NCBI GenBank assembly: GCA_024399545.1
Contig: JAKSNS010000027.1
Coordinates: forward strand, 1 to 38,542
Source of the DNA: Paludibacteraceae bacterium
GTDB lineage: Bacteria > Bacteroidota > Bacteroidia > Bacteroidales > Paludibacteraceae
Direction of reading: 5' to 3'
DNA length: 38,542 nt
Shown: positions 1 through 7,622 of the stretch, piece after piece
How positions within the stretch are numbered: the stretch's first letter is position 1
Layout: each line of letters opens with the position of its first letter
Position numbers and translations under genes: made by a program
The notes under the pieces: model-generated
What the model was told of the DNA's origin: nothing
Seen by the model: the letters and a program-made list of their open reading frames with translations, nothing else
Database searches by the model: none

Positions 1-418
1 AGGGTTGGCTGCTGCCAGTTCCCGGTATATCCCCAACGCCTCTTTGTATTCCTTCTCCGCCTCTTCGTATCTGTTGTTGTCGCTGTGCAGGTTACCAAGG
101 TTGTTCAGTGTCATAGCCACGTCTGGAAGGTATGCGGAAGGGTTGGCTGCTGCCAGTTCCCTGTATATCCCCAACGCCTCTTTGTATTCCTCCTCCGCCT
201 CTTCGTATCTGTTGTTCTTGCATTGCAGGTTACCAAGGTTGTTCAGTGTCGTAGCCATGTCTGGGCGGTATGCGGAAGGGTTGGCTGCTGCCAGTTTCCG
301 CCTTATCTCCAACGCCTCTTTGTATTCCTTCTCCGCCTCTTCGTATCTGTTATTATCGTCATGCAAGGCACCAAGGTTGTTCAGTGTAACAGCTACGTAT
401 GGACGGTATGCGGAAGGG
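1..418 (-). repeat. 138-bp tandem coding repeats (TPR units)
   Basis: The sequence AGGGTTGG recurs at 1, 139, 277 and 415, so the period is exactly 138 bp or 46 codons. The first two complete units differ at only about a dozen positions. The third is slightly more diverged and the innermost copy (415 onward) most of all. This gradient suggests recent amplification toward the 3' end of the gene. Confidence 0.95.
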
Positions 419-621
419 TTGGTTGCTGCCAGTTCCCGATATATCTCCAACGCCTCGGTATATGGTTGTTCTGCCAGATGGAATTGGTTCTCGTCCTGTA
501 GAAATTTAGCATATTCAAAAATCAACTCTGCCAATTCATACCCCTCGACATACCCTCTTGCCGCATCAAGAATCTTTCCATACAACCCAATGACTTCCTC
601 CACCCAACCATTCTTCATCAT
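1..621 (-). CDS. TPR-repeat protein, C-terminal part of a frameshifted DUF4062-TPR gene (runs off the left edge)
   Basis: Reading the minus strand gives an open frame with no stop before the window edge. It holds at least three full tetratricopeptide-like units of 46 residues and the start of more, each with the signature TLNNLG followed by NRYEEAEKEYKEAL. An ATG at 619-621 is the first methionine, but the frame is open further upstream to about 669. That upstream reading (KDYNIRIDALKSMM) fits a direct continuation of the neighbouring DUF4062 reading frame. I therefore infer that this is the C-terminal half of one protein and not an independent gene. The C-terminus is outside the window. TPR arrays of this kind mediate protein-protein contact; the partner is unknown. 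Confidence 0.75.
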   Translation of the reverse strand, partial: MMKNGWVEEVIGLYGKILDAARGYVEGYELAELIFEYAKFLQDENQFHLAEQPYTEALEIYRELAATNPSAYRPYVAVTLNNLGALHDDNNRYEEAEKEYKEALEIRRKLAAANPSAYRPDMATTLNNLGNLQCKNNRYEEAEEEYKEALGIYRELAAANPSAYLPDVAMTLNNLGNLHSDNNRYEEAEKEYKEALGIYRELAAANP

Positions 622-655
622 ACTTTTCAAAGCGTCAATCCTAATGTTATAGTCC

Positions 656-1579
656 TTAAATGTTATTCTTCAATCCAGTCAAACCCTCGTTTCCTATCTT
701 AACCCTCTTTTGATTGTTACGAACTTCCAAGTCAATTTCCTCTTCTGGTAATAATGCCAAAGCCTCTTTATAGCGACCATTTTCCATGAAACCAATAACC
801 TGTCTTTGTTTCTTCGTGCATCTATCACTCGACATCCTTGTCAATTCAAGGGTAACATCCCAGATGGTCTTCTCCATATTGGCTTTCTTTTTCAATAGTT
901 CGTTTAATTCTGAGGAGTGTCTCAATCTGGTTGTTTCGTCTTTGGAATACGACAATAATTCTTCTTTGTCAGTAATATGTTTCAATAGATTTTGGTACTC
1001 CTCGCAATTTTTGAAACTTGGCAAATTGCCGTATTCAAAAAACGTCTTGCCCCCCATCGTCACTTTCCCATCTTCTATTTTCAAATCAATGTCAGCAAAA
1101 TACTGTTTCAGCTCAAACTGGATATACGTGAGGAATTTGAATTTAAGACTCTCCGACGTGCTGAAGTTTTCAGGAAACATCTTTTTTTCCATCAGGTCAT
1201 CATAAACCCCTTTCACATCAGGATATTTCTCAAGTTCCTTGACATCGCTATATTTGAACAGCACATTGACACGTTGCGGATTTTCTCCCTCTTTTGCCCT
1301 CTGCAAGGCATAATCCAACTCCTCTTTTGTGTATTTACCCACCTTTGTGGCAAACATCACGACGCAACGCACACACTCGTCAATCTTCTTGTTGTAATCC
1401 TCCTGTTTGCTTCCTCCGTTCAACCCAGACTCAACAAACTCCCACTCAACCGGAATGACGGTAATCCCCTTGTCACACCAGATGTTATTGACTTCCGTGG
1501 CAAACTCTGCCAACGCCTTCCTCTCGGCACTCAACTCGCATGACGACGAGATGAAAATCTTGATTGTCCTGTTTTCCAT
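656..1579 (-). CDS. DUF4062 domain protein, N-terminal part of a frameshifted DUF4062-TPR gene
   Basis: 307 residues. The N-terminus shows the DUF4062 signature (KIFISSSCELSAERKAL, residues 7-23, then a VIPVEWE strand and a VVMFATKVGKYTKEEL segment), a TIR-like Rossmann domain usually found at the front of multidomain proteins. The C-terminal 50 residues (GRYKEALALLPEEE) already look like the first helices of a TPR region. The frame stops at 656-658, exactly where the TPR frame continues one base out of phase. Bacterial DUF4062 proteins often carry NACHT, WD40 or TPR partners and are suspected in conflict or signalling roles; no function is shown here. A promoter box lies 31 bases upstream of the start codon. 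The start at 1579 is the first ATG after that box. Confidence 0.8.
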   Translation of the reverse strand: MENRTIKIFISSSCELSAERKALAEFATEVNNIWCDKGITVIPVEWEFVESGLNGGSKQEDYNKKIDECVRCVVMFATKVGKYTKEELDYALQRAKEGENPQRVNVLFKYSDVKELEKYPDVKGVYDDLMEKKMFPENFSTSESLKFKFLTYIQFELKQYFADIDLKIEDGKVTMGGKTFFEYGNLPSFKNCEEYQNLLKHITDKEELLSYSKDETTRLRHSSELNELLKKKANMEKTIWDVTLELTRMSSDRCTKKQRQVIGFMENGRYKEALALLPEEEIDLEVRNNQKRVKIGNEGLTGLKNNI

Positions 1580-1609
1580 TACAAAATATCATTACTTCAA
1601 TATCGGGTG

Positions 1610-1617
1610 CAAAGGTA
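1610..1617 (-). promoter_or_regulatory. Bacteroidetes -7 promoter box of the DUF4062 gene
   Basis: On the minus strand this reads TACCTTTG, a full match to the Bacteroidetes sigma-ABfr -7 consensus TAnnTTTG. It lies 31 bases before the ATG at 1579. The -33 element is not clear. Confidence 0.7.
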
Positions 1618-1684
1618 CGGATTTTTTCTGATACGGGCAAGGTTTTTTAGGTGAATTTTGAGTACCCCACTTTAGCAAGGAATG

Positions 1685-1977
1685 ACCCCCAAGTTTTTAA
1701 GTGAAATTATTGAAATTATTGAAATCATCGAAATCATCGAAACGCCGAAATTTTGAAATTTTGAAACACCAAAATGTCGAAATGTCGAAACGCCGAAATG
1801 TCAAAATGTCGAATCAAAACCAACAACACAAAAGAGCAAGAAAAGAGCAAGCCCTACCGTACCATAAAAACCCATTTCCATCCCCTACATTCTCCCCGTT
1901 TCCCCTCATATTTTTCCCTCTTGATTACTATGTGCGATTTCAATAATTTCAATAATTTCACCTGAAAAGTTGGGGGT
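1685..1977. mobile_element. MITE-like element with 41-bp imperfect terminal inverted repeats
   Basis: 1685-1725 and the reverse complement of 1937-1977 match at 38 of 41 positions. Each end reads ACCCCCAA inward and then into GAAATTATT 9-mers. The interior continues as degenerate 9-bp repeats (GAAATnnTn), then a GAGCAAG motif, then a C-rich, G-poor tract. ATG flanks both sides (1682-1684 and 1978-1980), which may be a 3-bp target duplication or chance. No transposase is encoded. Confidence 0.55.
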
Positions 1978-2095
1978 ATGTTTTGTCCTCTCTAAAAAAA
2001 TGAAGGAAACATTATAAAAAAAGTATATATTTATATAAGTATATATATATAATAATATAATAATGTGTCTGTCAAAAAAAAAGTGATCCGTAGAA

Positions 2096-2126
2096 TTTCA
2101 GGTGAAATTATTGAAATTATTGAAAT
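2096..2126. repeat. Additional copy of the inverted-repeat end
   Basis: These 31 bases are identical to the reverse complement of 1937-1967, starting TTTCAGGTG and running into the GAAATTATT 9-mers. The copy lacks the ACCCCC tip. It stands alone, so it is either a solo end or the scar of a second element. Confidence 0.75.
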
Positions 2127-2142
2127 GGCGTGCAAGCCGAAA

Positions 2143-2281
2143 GCAGAGCAGAAAGAAAGGTTGTTTAGTTCCTGAAAAACCAAACTCGTTTGAGTTTTTC
2201 AGGAACTAAACAACCTTTGCAAGCGTCAGCTTGCGCTCTGCTGAGGCGCAGCCGGCATTCGAGGCTCAAAGCCTCAAATGC
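2143..2281. repeat. Cluster of nested perfect hairpins
   Basis: The core is a 25-bp perfect stem (2156-2180 with 2194-2218) separated by 13 bases that themselves contain CAAAC/GTTTG. An outer 7-bp stem GCAGAGC/GCTCTGC (2143-2149, 2235-2241) encloses it together with a GCAAGC-GTCA-GCTTGC hairpin (2219-2234). A further hairpin with GAGGCT-CAA-AGCCTC follows at 2255-2281. There is no T-run after the main stem on either strand, so it does not look like a simple terminator. Confidence 0.8.
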
Positions 2282-2467
2282 CCATTGCCAAGACATAAGC
2301 CTAAAACACAGCCGTTTATCTCCTCAAGACAAAAAAATCTCCTTGTTTTAGGATTATTTAACGCCGTTTCGCGGAAAAAACGCACGACGAAGGGAAAAAC
2401 TATAGTGAAGGACGATTGACTCAGAGGCACAGGTTCACCGACACAGCACCCCCAAAAGTAAAATATT

Positions 2468-2496
2468 GACCCTCTCAGCGGAAAGGTGAGAGGGTC
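2468..2496 (-). terminator. Putative terminator hairpin downstream of prfB
   Basis: A perfect 10-bp stem, GACCCTCTCA paired with TGAGAGGGTC, has a 9-base loop and lies 25 bases beyond the prfB stop. On the minus strand it is followed by an AT-rich stretch with only a short T-run, so termination may be weak or factor-assisted. It closes the long minus-strand operon. Confidence 0.6.
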
Positions 2497-2521
2497 GGTT
2501 AAAGGTTCTTTTGAACGGTCA

Positions 2522-3631
2522 TTATTCCCCACCAAACTGCATCAGGTAGGCTTTGATGAATGCGTCAATATCACCATCCATGACAGCGTTGACGTTAGAG
2601 GTCTGATAATCCGTGCGGTGGTCTTTGACACGGCGGTCATCGAAAACGTAAGAGCGTATCTGCGAGCCCCATTCGATTTTCTTCTTGCCAGCCTCAATCT
2701 TGGCAGTCTCCTGACGGCGTTTCTCCAGTTCAAGGTCGTAGAGTTGAGACTTCAAAAGACGAAGCGCATTCTCCTTGTTCTTAGGCTGGTCACGGCTTTC
2801 GGTGTTCTCGATGACAATCTCGTCCATCTCCTCGGTGACAGGGTTTCTGAATTTATAGTGCAGACGGACACCCGACTCAACCTTGTTGACGTTCTGACCC
2901 CCTGCGCCTGACGAGCGGAAAGTGTCCCACGAGAGGTTTGCGGGCTGAATCTCAATCTCGATAGAGTCGTCAACCAAAGGGACGACGAATACAGAGGTGA
3001 AGGATGTCATTCGCTTGCCCTGGGCATTGTAAGGCGACACACGCACGAGACGGTGAACGCCATTCTCGGACTTGAGGTAGCCGTAAGCGTAATCGCCTTC
3101 AATCTGAATGGTAACAGACTTGACACCAGCCTCGTCACCGTCGAGGATATTTGTTATCTCGGCTTTGTATTTCTGGTTTTCGCACCAACGCAGATACATA
3201 CGCATAAGCATCTCTGCCCAGTCCTGTGCCTCTGTACCTCCCGCGCCTGCCACAATCTTGAGCACGGCACCGAGTTTGTCCTCCTCCTTGCGCAGCATGT
3301 TGCGCATCTCAAGGTCCTCAATGGCGGTAATTGCGTTATGGTATGCCTCGTCAACCTCTGTCTCGGTCATGCACTCCTCCTTGAAAAGGTCGAAAGCCAC
3401 CTGAACCTCGTCAACAGCCATGGCAACCCTGTTGTAGCCCTCAATCCAGAATTTTATGCCTTTGACAAGTTTCATCTGTGTCTCGGCACGTTTCTGGTCT
3501 GTCCAGAACTCAGGAGCCTGGGTCTTGAGTTCCTCCTCTTCGAGCTGTATCTTTTTCTCGTCAATGTTCAGGTATTTCCTCAGTGCCTCGACACGTGCTT
3601 TGGCACTCTTAATCTGTTCTAATGTAATCAT
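2522..3631 (-). CDS. prfB: Peptide chain release factor 2
   Basis: Releases finished peptides at UGA and UAA stop codons on the ribosome. 369 residues, normal for RF2. The GGQ catalytic motif is at 244-246 (SGAGGQNVNK). The stop-recognition tripeptide position reads SPY (199-201), where E. coli has SPF. The protein is encoded in one uninterrupted frame: where many bacterial prfB genes have an in-frame UGA and programmed +1 frameshift after the codon for YL, this gene has CTG AAC (L21, N22) and no stop. The start ATG follows the stop codon of the upstream glycosyltransferase with no bases between (TAA-ATG), so translation is probably coupled. It is the last gene of the operon and is followed by a hairpin. 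Confidence 0.97.
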   Translation of the reverse strand: MITLEQIKSAKARVEALRKYLNIDEKKIQLEEEELKTQAPEFWTDQKRAETQMKLVKGIKFWIEGYNRVAMAVDEVQVAFDLFKEECMTETEVDEAYHNAITAIEDLEMRNMLRKEEDKLGAVLKIVAGAGGTEAQDWAEMLMRMYLRWCENQKYKAEITNILDGDEAGVKSVTIQIEGDYAYGYLKSENGVHRLVRVSPYNAQGKRMTSFTSVFVVPLVDDSIEIEIQPANLSWDTFRSSGAGGQNVNKVESGVRLHYKFRNPVTEEMDEIVIENTESRDQPKNKENALRLLKSQLYDLELEKRRQETAKIEAGKKKIEWGSQIRSYVFDDRRVKDHRTDYQTSNVNAVMDGDIDAFIKAYLMQFGGE

Positions 3632-4375
3632 TTATTCTACGGGTTTTGGGAATTTGCGGAATATGCTTGACAGTTTCAGGCGGATGACACCGAAAAGGGC
3701 CTCGGAGAAAATGCCGCCTGACATTTTGGAAGTTCCTTCGACACGGTTGACAAAGACGATAGGCACCTCAACAATCCGGAAACCACACTTGTACGCCGTG
3801 AACTTCATCTCAATCTGGAAAGCATAGCCTTTGAAATGGATTTTGTCGAACTCAATGGTTTGCAGTACCCTGCGGCGGTAGCATTTGAAACCTGCCGTAG
3901 TGTCGGCCACAGGAAGACCGGTGACGCAACGGACATACTTTGAGGCATAGTAACTCATCAGCACACGCCCCATTGGCCAGTTGACCACATTGACGACATT
4001 TCCAACATAACGTGAACCTATTGCCACGTCTGCCCCGTCAGCGCAGGCTTGATAAAGCTCGAGAAGTTTGGGAACAGGGTGCGAGAAGTCAGCATCCATC
4101 TCGAAACAATATTCATAATCATGTTCGAGAACCCACTTGAAACCACAGATATACGCAGTGCCAAGTCCAAGTTTGCCAGAGCGTTCCACGATGTGAAGCT
4201 CCTCGGTGAACTCATTCTGGAGGTTCTTGACGATGGCGGCAGTGCCGTCGGGCGAGCCGTCGTCGATGATGAGAATGTGGAACTGTTTAGGCAAGGCGAA
4301 GATTGCCCTGATGATTTTCTCGATGTTCTCCTTCTCGTTGTAAGTAGGAATAATAACTATGCTATCGCTTTTCAT
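3632..4375 (-). CDS. Polyprenol-phosphate mannosyltransferase-like GT2 (DPM1 family)
   Basis: Family-2 glycosyltransferase expected to move a sugar, typically mannose, from a nucleotide donor to a polyprenyl phosphate at the inner face of the cytoplasmic membrane. 247 residues. It shows the GT2 start (VIIPTYNEKENI), IIDDGSPDGT at 37-45, the metal-binding DAD at 94-96 (EMDADFSHP), and the DPM1-like run GSRYVGN and TTAGFKCYRR. No transmembrane domain follows the catalytic domain, as in the soluble DPM1 type. It sits between the acyltransferase (9-base gap) and prfB (zero gap). The donor sugar is inferred from family resemblance only. Confidence 0.85.
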   Translation of the reverse strand: MKSDSIVIIPTYNEKENIEKIIRAIFALPKQFHILIIDDGSPDGTAAIVKNLQNEFTEELHIVERSGKLGLGTAYICGFKWVLEHDYEYCFEMDADFSHPVPKLLELYQACADGADVAIGSRYVGNVVNVVNWPMGRVLMSYYASKYVRCVTGLPVADTTAGFKCYRRRVLQTIEFDKIHFKGYAFQIEMKFTAYKCGFRIVEVPIVFVNRVEGTSKMSGGIFSEALFGVIRLKLSSIFRKFPKPVE

Positions 4376-4384
4376 AATATTTGA

Positions 4385-5161
4385 TTATCGACTGAATTTC
4401 CAACGTTTGTGCGACCAGAGATATTGTCCCGGCTGCTTTCTTATATCCTCTTCCAAAAGGGTGTAGTATTTCTGTAGCATCTCCTGACGGTCACGTTCCT
4501 TTATTTCCTCTATCCTGATGCTGTAGCGCATCCAACCGTCCTTGTGGAAATGGAGATAGACGACAGGCATATCAGTCTTGATTGCCAAAGTCGCCCAACC
4601 ACCGATGGCAGGTGTGTCAATGCCAAGAAAACTGACCCAATCGCAGGCTTCAGACACTTTAGGAGACTGGTCTGTGTTAAAGGCAAACGTTTGAGGTTTG
4701 CCGTTACCGCGTTTCGCCAATAGCACTTTTCTCGCAGCCTCGCGATGTTCGACCAACGTAAGACCAAAACGGCATCTTATACGGCAGAATAGTTTGTCAA
4801 AGAACTTGTTGTGCAGTTCTTTGTATAATGCAGCGGTGTCATATACGTCAGTCCAGAGAGGTACGCTTGCAATGAGGTCCCAATTGCATTGATGACCAAA
4901 AACAGCCATCATTATTCCTTTTTGGCGGCATATTTGCTCAGACAATTCAATATTCTCAAACCTCAAGATCCTCTTCATTTGCTTGCGGGTAACAATTCCC
5001 ATAAGCAGAGACTCCTTGAACAAATCAACGAAATGATGGTAAAAATCCTTTTCGTATCGGTTGAGTGTCTTGTCGTCAGCATCGGGGAACGCCATTCGGA
5101 GATTATTGCGAACAACTTTCCTTCGATACCTGACTATATGTCTGATAAGGAAATAGAGCAT
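4385..5161 (-). CDS. Lipid A / lysophospholipid acyltransferase-like protein (LpxL/HtrB family), short N-terminus
   Basis: Inner-membrane acyltransferase family that adds a secondary acyl chain in lipid A biosynthesis. 258 residues. The catalytic HX4D motif is GHQCNWD (H90, D95), and the end of the protein (GQYLWSHKRWK) is characteristic. Homologues of about 290-310 residues begin with a hydrophobic anchor before the segment VRYRRKVVRNNLRMAFPD. Here that segment starts only about 10 residues after the first methionine. Upstream in the same frame the sequence reads TAA GCA ATG, where the TAA is the stop of the previous gene, so no longer start exists. The gene therefore appears to have lost most of its anchor. 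Confidence 0.85.
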   Translation of the reverse strand: MLYFLIRHIVRYRRKVVRNNLRMAFPDADDKTLNRYEKDFYHHFVDLFKESLLMGIVTRKQMKRILRFENIELSEQICRQKGIMMAVFGHQCNWDLIASVPLWTDVYDTAALYKELHNKFFDKLFCRIRCRFGLTLVEHREAARKVLLAKRGNGKPQTFAFNTDQSPKVSEACDWVSFLGIDTPAIGGWATLAIKTDMPVVYLHFHKDGWMRYSIRIEEIKERDRQEMLQKYYTLLEEDIRKQPGQYLWSHKRWKFSR

Positions 5162-5164
5162 TGC

Positions 5165-5476
5165 TTATTCGTAGAACCCTTCCAGTTTGCCAAACTCGTA
5201 TTCCTGATCTATTATTGCTTCAACCTGCTCATCGTTGAGGATAACGATTTTCTCTTTGCGGATAGCAGCCATGATGTAGTTGAACATATCATCTTCGGCT
5301 ATTTCCGCCTGTTCGTTATTGTCGTCAACAAGATTGTTGTCGGCATAGTACTCGCAGATGAGGTCGAGGACGTACTGAATATCGTTGTCGGTGACATTCA
5401 GTTTTGGGTCGATGTGTTCCAATATGTAGGCAATGCACTTTGAGTCATCGCAAATGTTGTCTAATATATCGCTCAT
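5165..5476 (-). CDS. Small acidic conserved protein of unknown function
   Basis: 103 residues, strongly acidic (many Asp and Glu, few basic residues), predicted helical, with no signal peptide, membrane segment or cysteine motif. It reads like the small acidic proteins found in Bacteroidetes operons that contain a YxxDLIxEYY-type segment (here VLDLICEYYADNN), but I do not recognise a named family. It lies between the DPP5-like peptidase gene (25-base gap) and the acyltransferase, whose ATG comes 3 bases after this stop in the same frame. No function is assigned. Confidence 0.75.
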   Translation of the reverse strand: MSDILDNICDDSKCIAYILEHIDPKLNVTDNDIQYVLDLICEYYADNNLVDDNNEQAEIAEDDMFNYIMAAIRKEKIVILNDEQVEAIIDQEYEFGKLEGFYE

Positions 5477-5501
5477 ATTTTTTTACTTTGACCTGTGTTT
5501 A

Positions 5502-7604
5502 TTATTTAAGATACTTGTCAAGCCAGTTGAAGAAACGACGCTGCCAGAGAACGCCATTCTGAGGTTGAAGCACCCAGTGGTTTTCGTCAGGGAAGATAAG
5601 CAACTCAGCGTCAAGGCCACGAAGTTTCGCTGCATTGTAAGCAGCCATGCCTTGCGAGGCAAGAATACGGTAATCCTTCTCGCCGTGGATAACCATTATA
5701 GGGGTGTCCCACTTGTCAACAAAACGGTGAGGCGAGTTGGCGTAAGTATTGGCTGTGACAGGTTCCCAGTATGCGCCACCGAGATCCCAGTTGACGAAGA
5801 ACATCTCCTCTGTCTCAAGGTATTGCTGCTCAAGGTTGAACATACCATCATGTGCGATGAAAGCCTTGAAACGCTTGTCGTGGTGACCTGCCATCCAGAA
5901 AGAGGTGTAGCCGCCGAAAGAAGCACCGACGCAACCACGGTGGGCAGTGTCAACGTAAGACTCAAGCGATACTGTGTCAATGGCTGTGAAGAGGTCCGTC
6001 ATACATTGACCACCGTAATCTCCGGAGATTTCCTCAAGCCACTCCTGACCGAAACCCACAAGCCCACGACGGTTAGGCGCAACGATTATATAATCATGTG
6101 CAGCCATCATCTGGAAATTCCAACGGTAGCTCCAGAACTGGCTTACAGGTGACTGAGGACCGCCTTCGCAATAGAGCAAGGTAGGATATTTCTTGTTTGC
6201 GTCGAATTGAGGAGGGAAAATAACCCAGACAAGCATCTTCTTGCCGTCAGTCGTAGTAATCCAGCGTTCCGTCACCTCACCCATGGTCAACTGGTCAAGG
6301 ATGGCCTTGTTCTCGAAGGAAATCTGAGTCTCGGCACCGCTGTTGATGTCGATGCTGTAAATCTCGTTAGGCATTGACATTGAGTGACGTACGCCAAGCA
6401 GTCTGTCGCCTGCAAGGGCAATCTGCTCATAGTCGTGAACTCCTTGGGTAATGGTGCGGAACTCCTTTGTGGCTATGTCAACCACATAAATCTGAAACTC
6501 GCCGTGCCAGCAGCTTGTGAAATAGATTTGCTTGTCGTCGGCAGACCAGTTGAGCGTGCCTACGCATTGGTCGAAATCAAGGGTGAGGTCAGTGCGTTCG
6601 CCTGTTGCCATATTCTGTATGAAGAGGCGGTTCTTGTCGCTTTCATAGCCGTCATGTTCCATGCTTTCCCAAGCCATCATAGTGCCGTCGTGCGAGAACA
6701 CAGGGTTGATGTCGTAACCCATCATACTGTCAGTGAGGTTCTTGATGGTCTTGCCAGCCGCAATGTCGTAGAGATAGATGTCGTTGTTGGTGGAGAGTGC
6801 GTAGTCAATGCCCTTCTTTTTCTTGCAAGTGTAGGCAATCTGTTTGCCGTCAGGGGTGAAGGTGATTTGCTCAGCACCACCGAAAGGTTTCACAGGAGAC
6901 TCGTAAGGCTCGCCCTCAAGAATGTCACGGGCGTTGGTGAGTACCTCGCCGTCATAATCATAGACGAAAGGATGAGGAACATTATCCGTCCACTCGTCCC
7001 AATGCTTGTACATCAGGTCAGTAACAACACGACCTGTTGTCTTGTCAAGGTCAGGGTATAGGTCTGTGGCAGTCTCGCCATATTTGACGTTATGAATCAG
7101 GATAACCTGCTTTGAGTCTGCCGAATAGAGATAGTCAACAACATCTTTGTCGCCTTTTGAAATCTGGGTGCGTTGTGAACCGTCGGCGTTCATCTCCCAA
7201 AGTTGCATAACATCGTTATTGTCAGGGGTTATGAAAGCAATCTTCTCGCCATCCTTAACCCATTTAGCAGCATATTCGCTCTTGACAGTCTTAGTAATCT
7301 GCTGAACGTCCGTACCGTCAACATTCATGATGAAAAGCTCACGGTTTGACTTGTTCTTCGCGACACTGTAATACTGAACGCCATAGATTACTTTTTTGCC
7401 GTCAGGCGACACCTGAATGTCACTCAGGCGACCGAAAGCCCAAAGCACCTCGGCACACATGCGTCCGTTCTCTACTTTGATTTCATTACGACCGATATAT
7501 TCCGGGTCGTTGCTCTCGTCAATCACATCACTCTTTGATTTCAGGTTGCAACCAACGAGGCTGGTGGCTACAAGTGCCATAACCAATAAATTTTTTATGT
7601 CCAT
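5502..7604 (-). CDS. S9 family prolyl oligopeptidase-type peptidase, DPP5-like lipoprotein
   Basis: Serine exopeptidase expected to trim dipeptides from oligopeptides in the periplasm, as DPP5 does in Porphyromonas. 700 residues. The N-terminal lipobox is LVGC (C19), so it is probably a lipoprotein. The first 400 residues form the beta-propeller, with repeated VSPDGKKV, FTPDGKQIAY and FSHDGTMMAW blades. The hydrolase domain follows with the catalytic triad S562 (GASFGGY), D644 (HGEKDYRI) and H676 (ENHWV). It starts 18 bases after nfo and shares its transcript. The DPP5 assignment rests on overall layout and length; other S9 members are possible. Confidence 0.9.
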   Translation of the reverse strand: MDIKNLLVMALVATSLVGCNLKSKSDVIDESNDPEYIGRNEIKVENGRMCAEVLWAFGRLSDIQVSPDGKKVIYGVQYYSVAKNKSNRELFIMNVDGTDVQQITKTVKSEYAAKWVKDGEKIAFITPDNNDVMQLWEMNADGSQRTQISKGDKDVVDYLYSADSKQVILIHNVKYGETATDLYPDLDKTTGRVVTDLMYKHWDEWTDNVPHPFVYDYDGEVLTNARDILEGEPYESPVKPFGGAEQITFTPDGKQIAYTCKKKKGIDYALSTNNDIYLYDIAAGKTIKNLTDSMMGYDINPVFSHDGTMMAWESMEHDGYESDKNRLFIQNMATGERTDLTLDFDQCVGTLNWSADDKQIYFTSCWHGEFQIYVVDIATKEFRTITQGVHDYEQIALAGDRLLGVRHSMSMPNEIYSIDINSGAETQISFENKAILDQLTMGEVTERWITTTDGKKMLVWVIFPPQFDANKKYPTLLYCEGGPQSPVSQFWSYRWNFQMMAAHDYIIVAPNRRGLVGFGQEWLEEISGDYGGQCMTDLFTAIDTVSLESYVDTAHRGCVGASFGGYTSFWMAGHHDKRFKAFIAHDGMFNLEQQYLETEEMFFVNWDLGGAYWEPVTANTYANSPHRFVDKWDTPIMVIHGEKDYRILASQGMAAYNAAKLRGLDAELLIFPDENHWVLQPQNGVLWQRRFFNWLDKYLK

Positions 7605-7622
7605 ATATTTATATAATGTGTT

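Larger units (their letters stand above)
1580..2521. other. Gene-free region, 0.9 kb, repeat- and hairpin-rich
   Basis: No credible coding frame on either strand; the open frames here are built from repeats. From left to right it holds the DUF4062 promoter, an inverted-repeat-bounded element (1685-1977), an extremely AT-rich tract (about 2008-2071), a further copy of the element end (2096-2126), nested hairpins (2143-2281), and the prfB terminator hairpin (2468-2496). I see nothing interpretable from about 2290 to 2460. Confidence 0.8.

Noticed and set aside
5-652. Plus-strand open frame across the TPR region
   Set aside because: It is the reverse strand of the TPR repeats; the minus strand gives a coherent TPR protein.
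1701-1946. Open frame in the 9-bp repeat region, 81 codons
   Set aside because: It translates repeats and a low-complexity tract with no domain, start context or conservation signal; best seen as part of the repeat element.
2041-2071. Origin of replication in the AT-rich tract
   Set aside because: No DnaA-box cluster or dnaA/dnaN neighbours.
2231-2419. Open frame of 62 codons near the prfB terminator
   Set aside because: It runs through a hairpin and shows no recognisable protein.
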